A DNA stretch of 64,000 nucleotides from Lingula anatina (lineage: Eukaryota > Brachiopoda > Lingulata > Lingulida > Lingulidae). Location: positions 17,411 through 81,410 of the forward strand of contig NW_019776093.1 in the NCBI RefSeq assembly GCF_001039355.2, written 5' to 3'. This document shows, piece after piece, positions 26,705 through 38,044 of this stretch (position 1 is its first letter; each line of letters starts with the position of its first letter). The notes under the pieces were generated by a model, which did no database searches, was not told where the DNA came from, and saw only the letters and a list, made by a program, of their open reading frames with translations. The translations under genes and the position numbers were made by a program.

Positions 26705-28847
26705 TGAAAGGGCTGTCGATAGACTCGGACAAGAAGAATTGTAGTTCAGTGCTACAAAAAAGGCGATTCTTCTTTTATCCACCCAGTAAGTGCTACTAGT
26801 GTGATGACAACGACCATCAATTGCGTTAGAGAATCTTGGATTTGGACCGTCTTGAATGACTTGCCATCTAGGGACCTTATTAGCACAAAGGCCTTCTTGG
26901 GTCTATATTTAATATTGACGGGACGCAGGTTCAAAATGCATATTTGGAAAACAGTTATAGAAGAAAAAGTATTTGTTTTTATCAAAATTCATGAAATAAA
27001 AGTTATACAATACGATATTTGATAAATCCTCAATTACCACGAACAGTCGTCACAATATTTTTATATCCACTGAAATCGACACGAAATATTGACTTTCTTT
27101 ACTTTTAGACACTGTGTAGAGCTCAATCAACACAAAGTATAGAAGTTTTGATGATTAAGACATGAACATGAAGTTTTTATATGCAGCGTTTAAAGAATCT
27201 ACAGCTAATTTCACGAGATGACTTCCAAGTTCAATAAAAAGATAAATGTATATACCATCAATTGAAATGTTTGTATTATGCATTTCCCCAATATATTTAA
27301 TTTTTCCACTTCTTAGTTAGTCCGTAAGCCAAGTATACTCTCTTCTTATTTTTTAGGGATGGAGTGGATTGGGGGAGGGGATACCTCCGGTACTAAAGGG
27401 AAGAACTAGTTGTCCTTTGTGCCCCCTGTCGCCGTCGAATATGCCACTGTTTTATGTTTATTTATTAGATTATATGCAAAGCTGTGATTTTAGATCTGGT
27501 CGCACTCTTCATATATGCAATAAAAGGGCTGATACTGCCGATCGTACAAATACTGTTCAGTGTGAAACGTTGGGTATTAAGTGCGTCTCATCTTGGAAGC
27601 GATAGCTGGCTACCGGATTGCGTAGGACAACGTGAATTCGAGCACCGAGTGATAATTGGTGTCTTCCACGGGTTTAGTTTTGGACTTCCCGAAGAGGTAT
27701 AATTATCATGTAAAGAGTAATATTGATGCATCCTAACCCTCTCTAAATACCTAGTGATTTGCTTCCCCTCCAGATTAAATCTGCAATCTTCCATTGACTT
27801 ATATCTGATATTATTTTGAACCTCTGTTCAAGTACTATACCTGATAATTGTATATGTAGAACTATGTAAAATAATGTAAAGTGATTTAATTTAGCAATCA
27901 AGCAATTAGCAGAGTTTGTATTTGGGGGGGGGGGGGATACCCTGTGGGGAGAGTAAAGAGAGAGGTGAATAAGAGAAAAACACATAGACTTACACATTTT
28001 CTTGTAATGCCTCAGTGGCGATCAGTTTCACGACGAACATGGTATTCTTGTAGATCGAGTAACAACAATCTCAACACTAGTGCATCGTATGTTTATTTCT
28101 TTATTAGTACTTTTATTTTATATTTTACCGTGACGTAACACCTTTTGAAATAAACAAATAACCACTTCTAAACAAGTAAAGCGGCCAAACTTATGCTTTC
28201 CATAACACTGAACGTAGCTTCTTTTTAAGTAGACCATTAGACTACATTTACTATCTTGATGACTGTCTCGTGTAGGTTAAGAAAAATAATTAACTCCTTT
28301 GCTACAAGGCGATTAAAACAGACCACTTGGAGTGTTCTTACACACAGGTTGGTGCGTTACATGTTCTTAAAACAAGTTCTATACACATGACCTACTTGGA
28401 CACGCATGAAGATTAAACACAACATTGCGCCTCGTAATTTAATTTTTGTAACGCGTCCCCTAAACCATTTAAGACCTACTCACTCTAAAAAGGTCAGACA
28501 TTGTTTCACCTGATGTAAGTTGTACACCTGTAACCGCCATAAAGAGAACTGTGTTTGATATGAAAAGGTCTCTTGTTACAATGGTAGTAAACAATTACGA
28601 TATAATTTTTTAATATTGTAAAAATTAATCTTTTTAAATAAAGTAATTACATGTAGCTTGGCAAAACCAAAAGAAATCTGGGTTATGGAATTTTTAATAG
28701 TCATTAATATAAAATATGCGTTAAATAAGTTCCAATGCGAGGCCTATTTATTAGCTCAATTGATGTTTTATAGAATTTAGAAGCTAAAAAAAAAAAAAAA
28801 AAAAAAAAAAAACGCGAAAGATCGTCTTGTGATCTTGTGACCTCGTT
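26705..28847. other. SLC22-C 3' flank and spacer
   Basis: To 27937 this is the duplicate of the B 3' flank. 27938-28645 is A/T-rich spacer with nothing I recognise. From about 28646 begins the unit that recurs at 38582, including an A-run at 28786-28812. Confidence 0.5.
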
Positions 28848-29051
28848 TTCGAAGCGCGTTGTTTTCTGCCTGTGCTGCTGATGGTTTGGACGTAGTAATT
28901 CTAAGGGATTGGTCTGGAACACCGTGAGATTTTTTTCTGATCTTTTGTCTTACTGGCATTTGTGGTCATTTTGAAATCGTGTATAGTGTTTGTATGCGGT
29001 GAAAATTGTATTGAAGCTATTGTAGCTGTTGTTGCAATGTTGCTCTGCTTT

Positions 29052-31457
29052 CCCACACGAAAATGCAGTAGTATCGATGTAGCAAAGAAGTATTAACGCT
29101 GTAGTGGTGTGGAAGTAGTAGTAAGGAATCAACACGACAGTTATTATCGGCGTGTGGATTGACGTGTGGATTGTTTGTTTGTTTATCTGTCTGTCTGTCT
29201 GTTTGTTTGTTTTTCTGTTTGTTTGTTTGTCTGTATGTTTGTTTATTTGTCTGTCTGTCTGTGTGCCTGTTTGCTTGTTTTCTGTCTAACTGTCTTGTTT
29301 TTGAGGGAGGGGTAACTATGACTACTAATGCTTTTTAAAGTCTTATTTATTTTTTCTTTGTTTTTTGAAAATCTTGTCTGTTTTGATTTTCAGTCTTTTC
29401 TCATCTTATAGGTAAAAGTGCGCTTGCACTGAAGTTTGTTCCAGTGAATTATTGGGTTGTTTCATTAAGCGCGTATACAAACAGTTTCGCTATAAGACGC
29501 GCAGTGGACACAGTCCGTATATGATCGCTCAAGTGCCATTGTAAATATATGTCTAAATGGTTTACACTCCAAACAGTAAATTTTGGGCAACTACAACTTA
29601 CAAAAGAGATTGTCAACAGTGAGGATTACTCGCTTTCTGACTAATTTATAACTTACAATAGATTGAAGTAGCTGTATCAAAAAATTCTTAGAGTTTAAGC
29701 TTACACATTGGACAACTTTGACCGACAATAGAGTGTGTCAGAGTGCTAACTCGATTTCTGACTAACTTTTAACTTAAAATAGTGTGTGTCAATAGTGAAT
29801 TCAATAACTGTGTCCAAAATTCTTATAGTTCAAGCCTGTATGTTGGGGTATTACGGTTGACAGTAGAGTGTGGGTTCACAAACACTTGGATTCAATATGA
29901 AGGAGGAGGTACACGTAGGGAGGCAGGGGAAGAGTAAGGAGGTGTAGAGAATAACAGGATTAGGAGGAGATGGTGAAGAAAAGAGGAAGTACACCCTCCT
30001 CCTCGTCATTTAAGCAGAATTACCTAAATTCTCATCCCTAACTCTTCCTCATCATCATCTTGGGAGGAGCAGGAGGAAGAAGAGTAAGGAGGTGTAGGGG
30101 AAAACAAGATGATGAGGAGGAGGAGTTAGGGATGAGAATTAAGGGAATCCTGCTTAAATTTGTGAACCACACAATATCACTTTGGTTCTCATACTTACTA
30201 TTTGGTTCTCATACTTCTCTCTCATTCATAAATAGTCAAGGCACTGATGTTAACACTCTCTACTGTCAACCGTAATACCCCAACATACAGGCTTGAACTA
30301 TAAGTGTTATTATAAGAACTATTGACACAGACTATTTTAAGTTAAAAGGTAGTCAGAAATCGAGTTAGCTTCACTGTTGACGCGAGCTATTGTAAGTTAT
30401 AAGGTACATCGTTGTTGATACAATCTATTGTGAGTTATAAAGTAGTCAAAAAGCGAGTAAGCCGAGTTAGCTACACACTCTATTGTAAGCTATAAGGTAC
30501 GCAGAAATCCCAAATCGAGTAAGCCAAAGTTGCCCACATCATTGTTGACACAATCTATTGTAAGCTACAAGGAAGACAGAACTCAAGTAAGCTTCACTGT
30601 TGACCCGAGCTATTGTAAGTTATAAGGTACATCGTTGTTGATACAATCTATTGTAAGTTATAAAGTAGTCAGAAAGCGAGTAAGCCTCACTGTTGACAAT
30701 CTCTTTTGTAAGTTGTAGTTGCCCAAAATTTACTGTTTGGAGTGTAAACCATTTGGACATATATTTCTCACGCCTGTTTGAGTACAATGGCACTTGAGCG
30801 ATCATATACGGACTGTGTCCACTGCTCGTCTTAGCGAAACTATTTGTATACCCGCTTAATGAAACAACCCAATAATTCACTGGAACAAACTTCAGTGCAA
30901 GCGCACTTTTACATATAAGATGAGAAAAAGACTGAAAATCAAAACAGACAAGATTTTCAAAAACAAAAACAAAATAAATAAATAAGACTTTAAAAAGCAT
31001 TGGTAGTCATAGTTAACCCTCCCTCAAAAACAAGCAAACAGACAGACAGGCAGACAGACAAACAAACAAACAGGCAGACAGACAGACAGACAGACAAATA
31101 AACAAACAGACAGACAGACAAACAAACAAACAAACAGACAGTCAGACAGACAGACAGACAGACAGACAAACAAACAATCCACAAGTCAATCCACACGCCG
31201 ATAATAAATGTCGTGTTGATTCCTTACTTCTTGTGGAGCATATTTGCAGTAGAAATGCAGTATAGCCTACTGAATTTCTACTCCAAAAAGTACATAGGTT
31301 TGTACAGAGAGGAGCATTAATGCAATAGATTAGCAGCGTAATAGAGGCATGTTTCAAATATGCTAATTAGCTCCCAAATCGAAGCAGATTTTAAACATGT
31401 TTCCAGTATGATCTAGTAGTCTACTGCGCTGGAATATCTACTGCGTTTTCGTGCGGG
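29052..31457. mobile_element. 2.4 kb near-palindromic foldback element, copy 1
   Basis: The left end CCCACACGAAAATGCAGT and the reverse complement of the right end (31438-31457, CCCGCACGAAAACGCAGT) match. The whole element then folds back on itself around 30060-30080. Arms carry the same blocks in inverse order: the CACGACA-TTATTATCGGCGTG block, a (GTTT)/(GTCT) array, a TTTGAGGGAGGG block, a block around CAGTCCGTATATGATCGC, and ~40-80 bp repeats with CTATTGTAAGTTATAA. The right arm has about 150 bp extra. No transposase frame is seen; open frames such as (VCLS)n come from the tetranucleotide array. The related segment at copy E (about 39000) lacks it, showing that it is an insertion. Confidence 0.8.
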
Positions 31458-31523
31458 TTGCCTGCATGTTTTGCAAAATACGTGGCTTGCAAGTGCCCTG
31501 TAAGCTGTAATTTCATATTCATT

Positions 31524-31740
31524 ACCTCCGACAAGGAGGTTATGTTTTCACCCTTGTTTGTCTGTCTGTTTGTTTGTTTGTCATCAACATAACTAAAAAA
31601 GTCATGGACCGATTTTGATGAAATTTTCAGGAACGGTCAAAAAAGGACCGGTGGTGATTCGGATCAATAATCGACCAATAATCAGTAATAATAAAAAAAA
31701 ATCGCTGCCTTGGCGGTTTGCGCTCTTGGGGTGCTTTTCT
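31524..31740. repeat. Dispersed repeat with ACCTCCG...CTTGGCGG inverted ends, upstream of copy D
   Basis: Begins ACCTCCGACAAGGAGGTTATG, continues through ATGGACCGATTTTGATGAAA and ends near CTGCCTTGGCGG...GTGCTTTT. Ends are short inverted repeats. Other copies: 35836-36050, 39065-39296 and a decayed one at 54133-54275. No coding capacity. From memory, similar repeats are common in marine animal genomes. Confidence 0.75.
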
Positions 31741-31855
31741 AGTTTTCTTCTTTTTTTAAATCAGTTTTTACCCTACTGTTAGAAAATCAGGTTAGCTTTG
31801 ATCAACAAACAAAGGGGTTATCTTCTTGCTTTCTAGAAGCAGAACAAACCCAAGC

Positions 31856-32385
31856 ATGGATGAAAAGAAAGCAGGAGATGAGGGCAGCTGTGACAGAGAC
31901 ACCAAGGAGCTTGACGATATCCTTGTTCTGATTGGAGAATTTGGGAAGTACCAAAAACTGATTTATGTGCTGTTTTTGATAGTAAGTCTGTTGGCAAATA
32001 TGGTGAACGGAGCCGTTGTTTTCATAGAGGACACGCCCAGTTTCAGGTAATAATAATAATAATTGATACAAAGTAGTAATCAGGGGAGAAGGTCATGGCA
32101 AATGTGTAAAATTTCTTGTAGATCAAAGGTTTATACAGCAGTATTTAATCAATTATCTTTTCAAGGTGTAAGCTGCCCGGTCTTCAAAATGACACCTTCG
32201 AAATCCAGGGGAAATGGCACCAAAATATGGTCGACATATCCTTCATGAATGTAACTGATAAGGAATGTGCCGTTTTTCCAAACATTAGTCACCAGAGTAA
32301 TGTCAGCCAAGACGTCACAGAACCAGATGAATGTGCAGAATGGGTGTTTGACACCGCCGATGTAACATATTCATATCCGATGCAG
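31856..32385 (+). CDS. SLC22-like transporter, copy D (exons 1-2 only)
   Basis: Exon 1 at 31856-32046 and exon 2 at 32166-32385 have the family lengths (191 and 220 nt) and intact donors. They encode the N-terminus, first helix and the glycosylated extracellular loop, with sequons NVT, NIS, NVS and DVT-type positions as in copy A. Intron 1 is only 119 bp. The remaining exons are missing because the contig ends at the N at 33115; no exon 3 is seen in 32386-33114. It is near-identical to D' (36166-36725) and is probably its allele, although the sequence after 32733 differs from D'. Confidence 0.8.
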
Positions 32386-33114
32386 GTACCTTCACTAAAA
32401 TCAATATTTTACTTGTGTGCTTTTTCCATCAGCACATGTAAAATCATCTTGAATAAGTCAATTACTGTAGTTCAACGCCTTGATACCTTCAGGGTTAATA
32501 CTTAATATGGAATATTATTTTTGGCGAATAAATTTTCTACGAAATAATTATTTTCTTTCTTACTTTTAAAATCCGAAACTGAGGTGTCAATCCATGTGTA
32601 GCCAGGTATGTTACTTAATTACCACACAGCTGTCGAAACAATTGATGCATGCAGTTACATGTTGTGTGATCAGATATGTGAGGGGTGTTCTTTTCGGCAT
32701 TTCCCGTCCTTGTATAAACACGCACGGGTTTGGTACGAATAAAAGCGTTTAGAAAAGCTCTTTCCTTCAATATGTGATGTGGCCAAACAATTTTTACGGT
32801 GCATGAAGATAAACAGTTAAAGAATATCCACAATAAAATTCGGCAACCGAGAGAAGGGCCAACATATAGATAATTGCGATAGTATTTATGTCAAAATATC
32901 AAAATGAATAGCCCCGCCGTTCGAGCCTTTTAACCAATCAAAGCAACGGAAAGGGGGTCACGTCACCTTCCCACCAGGCCATGCCATGTAAACATAGCAG
33001 CATGGTCGGCTGTAGTGAAGAGTCTGAGGAGGGAGACGCGAAATCTTCGCCAAATTCTCATCTTTCGTGTTGCATGCACATAGAAGAAGGTAGCTAATTA
33101 AGAGACTCTAGAAT
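32386..33114. other. Intron 2 of SLC22-D to contig end
   Basis: Shares sequence with D' and E up to about 32733, then differs. I see no exon and no Tc1 sequence in the last 380 bp. Confidence 0.5.
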
Positions 33115-33115
33115 N
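33115..33115. other. Single-N contig join
   Basis: The right contig starts (33116) with sequence already seen from 28848 on. Confidence 0.85.
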
Positions 33116-33319
33116 TTCGAAGCGCGTTGTTTTCTGCCTGTGCTGCTGATGGTTTGGACGTAGTAATTCTAAGGGATTGGTCTGGAACACCGTGAGATTT
33201 TTTTCTGATCTTTTATCTTCTTGGCATTTGTGGTCATTTTGAAATCGTGTATAGTGTTTGTATGCGGTGAAAATTGTATTGAAGCTATTGTAGCTGTTGT
33301 TGCAATGTTGCTCTGCTTT

Positions 33320-33447
33320 CCCACACGAAAATGCAGTAGTATCGATGTAGCAAAGAAGTATTAACCCTGTAGTGGTGTGGAAGTAGTAGTAAGGAATCAA
33401 CACGACAGTTATTATCGGCGTGTGGATTGACGTGTGGATTGTTTGTT

Positions 33448-33482
<35 letters not shown>

Positions 33483-35769
33483 TTGTTTTTCTGTTTGTTT
33501 GTTTGTTTGTTTGTCTGTAGGTTTGTTTATTTGTCTGTCTGTCTGTGTGCCTGTTTGCTTGTTTGTCTGTCTAACTGTCTGTCTCTTTGTTTGTTTGTTT
33601 GTCTGCCTGTCTGTCTGTTTGCTTTTTTTTGAGGGAGGGGTAACTATGACTACCAATGCTTTTTAAAGTCTTATTTATTTTTTCTTTGTTTTTTGAAAAT
33701 CTTGTCTGTTTTGATTTTCAGTCTTTTCTCATCTTATAGGTAAAAGTGTGCTTGCACTGAAGTTTGTTCCAGTGAATTATTGGGTTGTTTCATTAAGCGC
33801 GTATACAGACAGTTTCGCTATAAGACGCGCAGTGGACACAGTCCGTATATGATCGCTCAAGTGCCATTGTACTCAAACAGGCGTGAGAAATATATGTCTA
33901 AATGGTTTACACTCCAAACAGTAAATTTTGGGCAACTACAACTTACAAAAGATATTGTCAACAGTGAGGATTACTCGCTTTCTGACTAATTTATAACTTA
34001 CAATAGATTGAAGTAGCTGTATCAAAAAATTCTTAGAGTTTAAGCTTACACATTGGACATCTTTGACCGACAATAGAGTGTGTCAACAGTGAAGCTAACT
34101 CGATTTCTGACTAACTTTTAACTTAAAATAGTGTGTGTCAATAGTGAATTCAATAACTGTGTCCAAAATTCTTATAGTTCAAGCCTGTATGTTGGGGTAT
34201 TACGGTTGACAGTAGAGTGTGGGTTCACAAACACTTGGATTCAATATGAAGGAGGAGGTACACGTAGGGAGGCAGGGGAAGAGTAAGGAGGTGTAGAGAA
34301 TAACAGGATTAGGAGGAGATGGTGAAGGAAAGAGGAAGTACACCCTCCTCCTCCTCATTTAAGCAGGATTACCTAAATTCTCATCCCTAACTCTTCCTCA
34401 TCATCATCTTGGGAGGAGCAGGAGGAAGAAGAGTAAGGAGGTGTAGGGGAAAACAAGATGATGAGGAGGAGGAGTTAGGGATGAGAATTAAGGGAATCCT
34501 GCTTAAATTTGTGAACCACACAATATCACTTTGGTTCTCATACTTACTATTTGGTTCTCATACTTCTCTCTCATTCATAAATAGCCAAGGTACTGATGTT
34601 AACACTCTCTACTGTCAACCGTAATACACCAACATACAGGCTTGAACTATAAGTATTATTATAAGAACTATTGACACAGACTATTTTAAGTTAAAATGTA
34701 GTCAGAAATCGAGTTAGCTTCACTGTTGACACGAGCTATTGTAAGTTATAAGATACAGCGTTGTTGATACAATCTATTGTAAGTTATAAAGTAGTCAGAA
34801 AGCGAGTAAGCCGAGTTAGCTACACACTCTATTGTAAGCTATAAGGTACGCAGAAATCCCAAATCGAGTAAGCCAAAGTTGCCCACATCATTGTTGACAC
34901 AATCTATTGTAAGCTACAAGGAAGACAGAACTCAAGTAAGCTTCACTGTTGACCCGAGCTATTGTAAGTTATAAGGTACATCGTTGTTGATACAATCTAT
35001 TGTAAGTTATAAAGTAGTCAGAAAGCGAGTAAGCCTCACTGTTGACAATCTCTTTTGTAAGTTGTAGTTGCCCAAAATTTACTGTTTGGAGTGTAAACCA
35101 TTTAGACATATATTTCTCACGCCTGTTTGAGTACAATGGCACTTGAGCGATCATATACGGACTGTGTCCACTGCTCGTCTTAGCGAAACTATTTGTATAC
35201 CCGCTTAATGAAACAACCCTATAATTCACTGGAACAAACTTCAGTGCAAGCGCACTTTTACATATAAGATGAGAAAAAGACTGAAAATCAAAACAGATTT
35301 TCAAAAACAAAAACAAAATAAATAAAAAAGACTTTAAAAAGCATTGGTAGTCATAGTTACCCCTCCCTCAAAAACAAGCAAACAGACAGACAGGCAGACA
35401 GACAAACAAACAAACAGACAGACAGACAGACAAACAAACAAACAAACAAACAAACAGACAGTCAGACAGACAGACAGACAAACAAACAATCCAGAAGTCA
35501 ATCCACACGCCGATAATAACTGTCGTGTTGATTCCTTACTTCTTGTGGAGCATATTTGCAGTAGAAATGCAGTATAGCCTACTGAATTTCTACTCCAAAA
35601 AGTACATAGGTTTGTACAGAGAGGAGCATTAATGCAGTAGATTAGCAGCGTAATAGAGGCATGTTTCAAATATGCTAATTAGCTCACAAATCGAAGCAGA
35701 TTTTAAGCATGTTTCCAGTATGATGTAGTACTCTACTGCGCTGGAATATCTACCGCGTTTTCGTGCGGG
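33320..35769. mobile_element. 2.4 kb near-palindromic foldback element, copy 2
   Basis: Same insertion as 29052-31457 in the duplicated segment, centre near 34410. Ends CCCACACGAAAATGCAGT at 33320 and the complementary end at 35750-35769. Tetranucleotide runs lie at about 33440-33620 and 35380-35490. Confidence 0.8.
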
Positions 35770-35835
35770 TTGCCTGCATGTTTTGCAAAATACGTGGCTT
35801 GCAAGTGCCCTGTAAGCTGTAATTTCATATTTATT

Positions 35836-36050
35836 ACCTCCGACAAGGAGGTTATGTATTCACCCTTGTTTGTCTGTCTGTTTGTTTGTTTGTCATCAAC
35901 ATAACTAAAAAAGTCATGGACCGATTTTGATGAAATTTTCAGGAACGGTCAAAAAAGGACCGGTGGTGATTCGGATCAATAATCGACCAATAATCAGTAA
36001 TAATAAAAAAATCGCTGCCTTGGCGGTTTGCGCTCTCGGGGTGCTTTTCT
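35836..36050. repeat. ACCTCCG-type dispersed repeat upstream of copy D'
   Basis: Same insertion as 31524-31740 in the duplicated segment; the right end reads CTTGGCGGTTTGCGC, a three-base deletion relative to the copy at 39065. Confidence 0.75.
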
Positions 36051-36165
36051 GGTTTTCTTCTTTTTTTAAATCAGTTTTTACCCTACTGTTAGAAAATCAG
36101 GTTAGCTTTGATCAACAAACAAAGGGGTTATCTTCTTGCTTTCTAGAAGCAGAACAAACCCAAGC

Positions 36166-36355
36166 ATGGATGAAAAGAAAGCAGGAGATGAGGGCAGCTG
36201 TGACAGAGACACCAAGGAGCTTGACGATATCCTTGTTCTGATTGGAGAATTTGGGAAGTACCAAAAACTGATTTATGTGCTGTTTTTGATAGTAAGTCTG
36301 TTGGCAAATATGGTGAACGGAGCCGTTGTTTTCATAGAGGACACACCCAGTTTCA

Positions 36356-36403
<48 letters not shown>

Positions 36404-38044
36404 TGATACAAAGTGGTAATCAGGGGAGAAGGTCATGGCAAATGTGTAAAATTTCTTGCAGATCAAAGGTTTATACAGCAGTATTTAATCAATTATCTTT
36501 TCAAGGTGTAAGCTGCCCGGTCTTCAAAATGACACCTTCGAAATCCAGGGGAAATGGCACCAAAATATGGTCGACATATCCTTCATTAATGTAACTGATA
36601 AGGAATGTGCCGTTTTTCCAAACATTAGTCACCAGAGTAATGTCAGCCAAGACGTCACAGAACCAGATGAATGTGCAGAATGGGTGTTTGACACCGCCGA
36701 TGTAACATATTCATATCCGATGCAGGTACCTTCACTAAAATCAATATTTTACTTGTGTGTTTTTTCCATCAGCACATGTAAAATCATCTTGAATAAGTCA
36801 ATTACTGTAGTTCAACGCCTTGATACCTTCAGGGTTAATACTTAATATGGAATATTATTTTTGGCGAATAAATTTTCTACGAAATAATTATTTTCTTTCC
36901 TACTTTTAAAATCCGAAACTGAGGTGTCAATCCATGTGTAGCCAGGTATGTTACTTAATTACCACACAGCTCTCGAAACAATTGATGCATGCAGTTACAT
37001 GTTGTGTGATCAGATATGTGAGGGGTGTTCTTTTCGGTATTTCCCGTCCTTGTATAAAAACGCACGGGTTTGGTTAAGCTTTGAAGAGTATTTCGAAAAG
37101 CTACACAGGGATCGCTCTGAAACTTCACTGGTACCTTAGAGAAGCTACGGTTCGACAGCTGCACGTAAGCAACGCGACCTACTATGGGATTCTTGCTCTC
37201 AGAGAAAATGGCCAGAGAAGTTCAGCCATATTGCCAGGCAATTCAACATAAATCAGGTAACCGTAAGCAAATTAAGTCTTCAAAAGAAATGCAACAACAG
37301 GCGCACCTACTCCAAGACCTCGATCAGGGTGTCCTCGTATCACAACAAGATCGCCTTCTCCTTAAACTGTGCCGTGCTGGTCGTACAAAGACAACCAATC
37401 TCCTCATTACTGCAAACCGGTTATTTTGCACGCAAACCAGTACAGAAACCACTGTTAACATCAGGTCATATACAACGACATTTGCAATGGACTGGGGACC
37501 ACGTGCGTTTGCAGACAAACCACTGGAATCGTGTCGTTTTCAGTGATGAGACCAGATATGAAGATTTTAGGGTTGATGGTCGATTCCGTGCCCGCCAACG
37601 TGTACGAAAGGCAAAAACGATGATAGTGTACTGCCTAAGGTGCAAGTGGAAGTAGGGAGCATGTCATGTCAGTGTCAGTACTGGAGTTGATTTTGAATGG
37701 CGTTGCATGTACCGGGTATATGTATTACATTACCATCTTGGTTACATTAAATAATACAAAAAGGTCTTGTGGGCAAATAAAAAAAAGTCTTATATTTTCA
37801 TTGTATTTCTCCATAATAAAGTACATGCATCTTGTTCATATTGGGTTACATTCATAAAAATATGAAAGTACAAAACCGTAATATTTCAGTGTTGGACGGA
37901 AGATGGCGCTACTTCTTGGGTTGAGTGTCAGTGGTTTTGCAGGAATAGCATGGGCCTTTTCCCCAACCTACGAGTGGAGTGTAGGGATGCGGTTTATGTT
38001 GGGCTTTGGCATGAGCAACTTGTATAATTAGGCTAGCACATTTG
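36166..38044 (+). pseudogene. SLC22-like pseudogene, copy D' (exons 1, 2 and 4)
   Basis: Exon 1 (36166-36356) and exon 2 (36506-36725) are open. Exon 3 is absent. Exon 4 (37890-38044) has correct length and borders but an in-frame TAG at 38029-38031 where A and E have TTG (Leu, in NLYNL-A). Between exons 2 and 4 lies a truncated Tc1-like fragment whose 3' end joins directly to intron 3 sequence at about 37675. In copy E the same two points are about 1 kb apart and enclose exon 3, so one deletion removed exon 3 and half of the transposon. No exons 5-10 follow before copy E begins at about 38582. It is a 5' partial tandem duplicate that has decayed. Confidence 0.88.
37095..37672 (+). mobile_element. 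Truncated Tc1-like transposase remnant in D'
   Basis: Broken frames show the Tc1 pattern HIQRHLQWTGDHVRL...NHWNRVVFSDETRY, where SDE holds the first catalytic Asp. The right part, with the second Asp and Glu region, is deleted. Colinear with 40380-40983 in copy E. Confidence 0.8.

Larger units (their letters stand above)
19055..27937. repeat. Direct duplication 19055-23402 / 23581-27937
   Basis: About 4.35 kb carrying exons 6-10 and the 3' flank are repeated with scattered substitutions and small indels, at an offset of about 4526. The left copy ends at the N at 23403 in a G-run. The right copy is preceded by 177 bp (23404-23580) not found next to the left copy. This fits two haplotypes of one locus. 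Confidence 0.93.
28848..37074. repeat. Direct duplication 28848-32733 / 33116-37074
   Basis: About 3.9 kb at an offset of 4268, holding the foldback element and SLC22 exons 1-2, with about 1% substitutions, a (TAA)n length change and a 20 bp indel near 33870. The right copy begins at the base after the N at 33115. The left copy diverges at about 32733, some 380 bp before the N. Confidence 0.93.

Noticed and set aside
29160-29300. CRISPR-like regular repeats
   Set aside because: Simple tetranucleotide slippage arrays without spacers, in a eukaryotic genome.
30060-30275. 71-codon frame, identical again at 34409-34624
   Set aside because: Spans the centre of the foldback palindrome; GA-rich repeat sequence rather than a gene.
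29160-31196. Cys/Leu/Val-rich open frames (VCLSVCLSVC) on both strands
   Set aside because: They are translations of (TGTC)/(GTTT) tetranucleotide arrays in the foldback arms, open in several frames on both strands.
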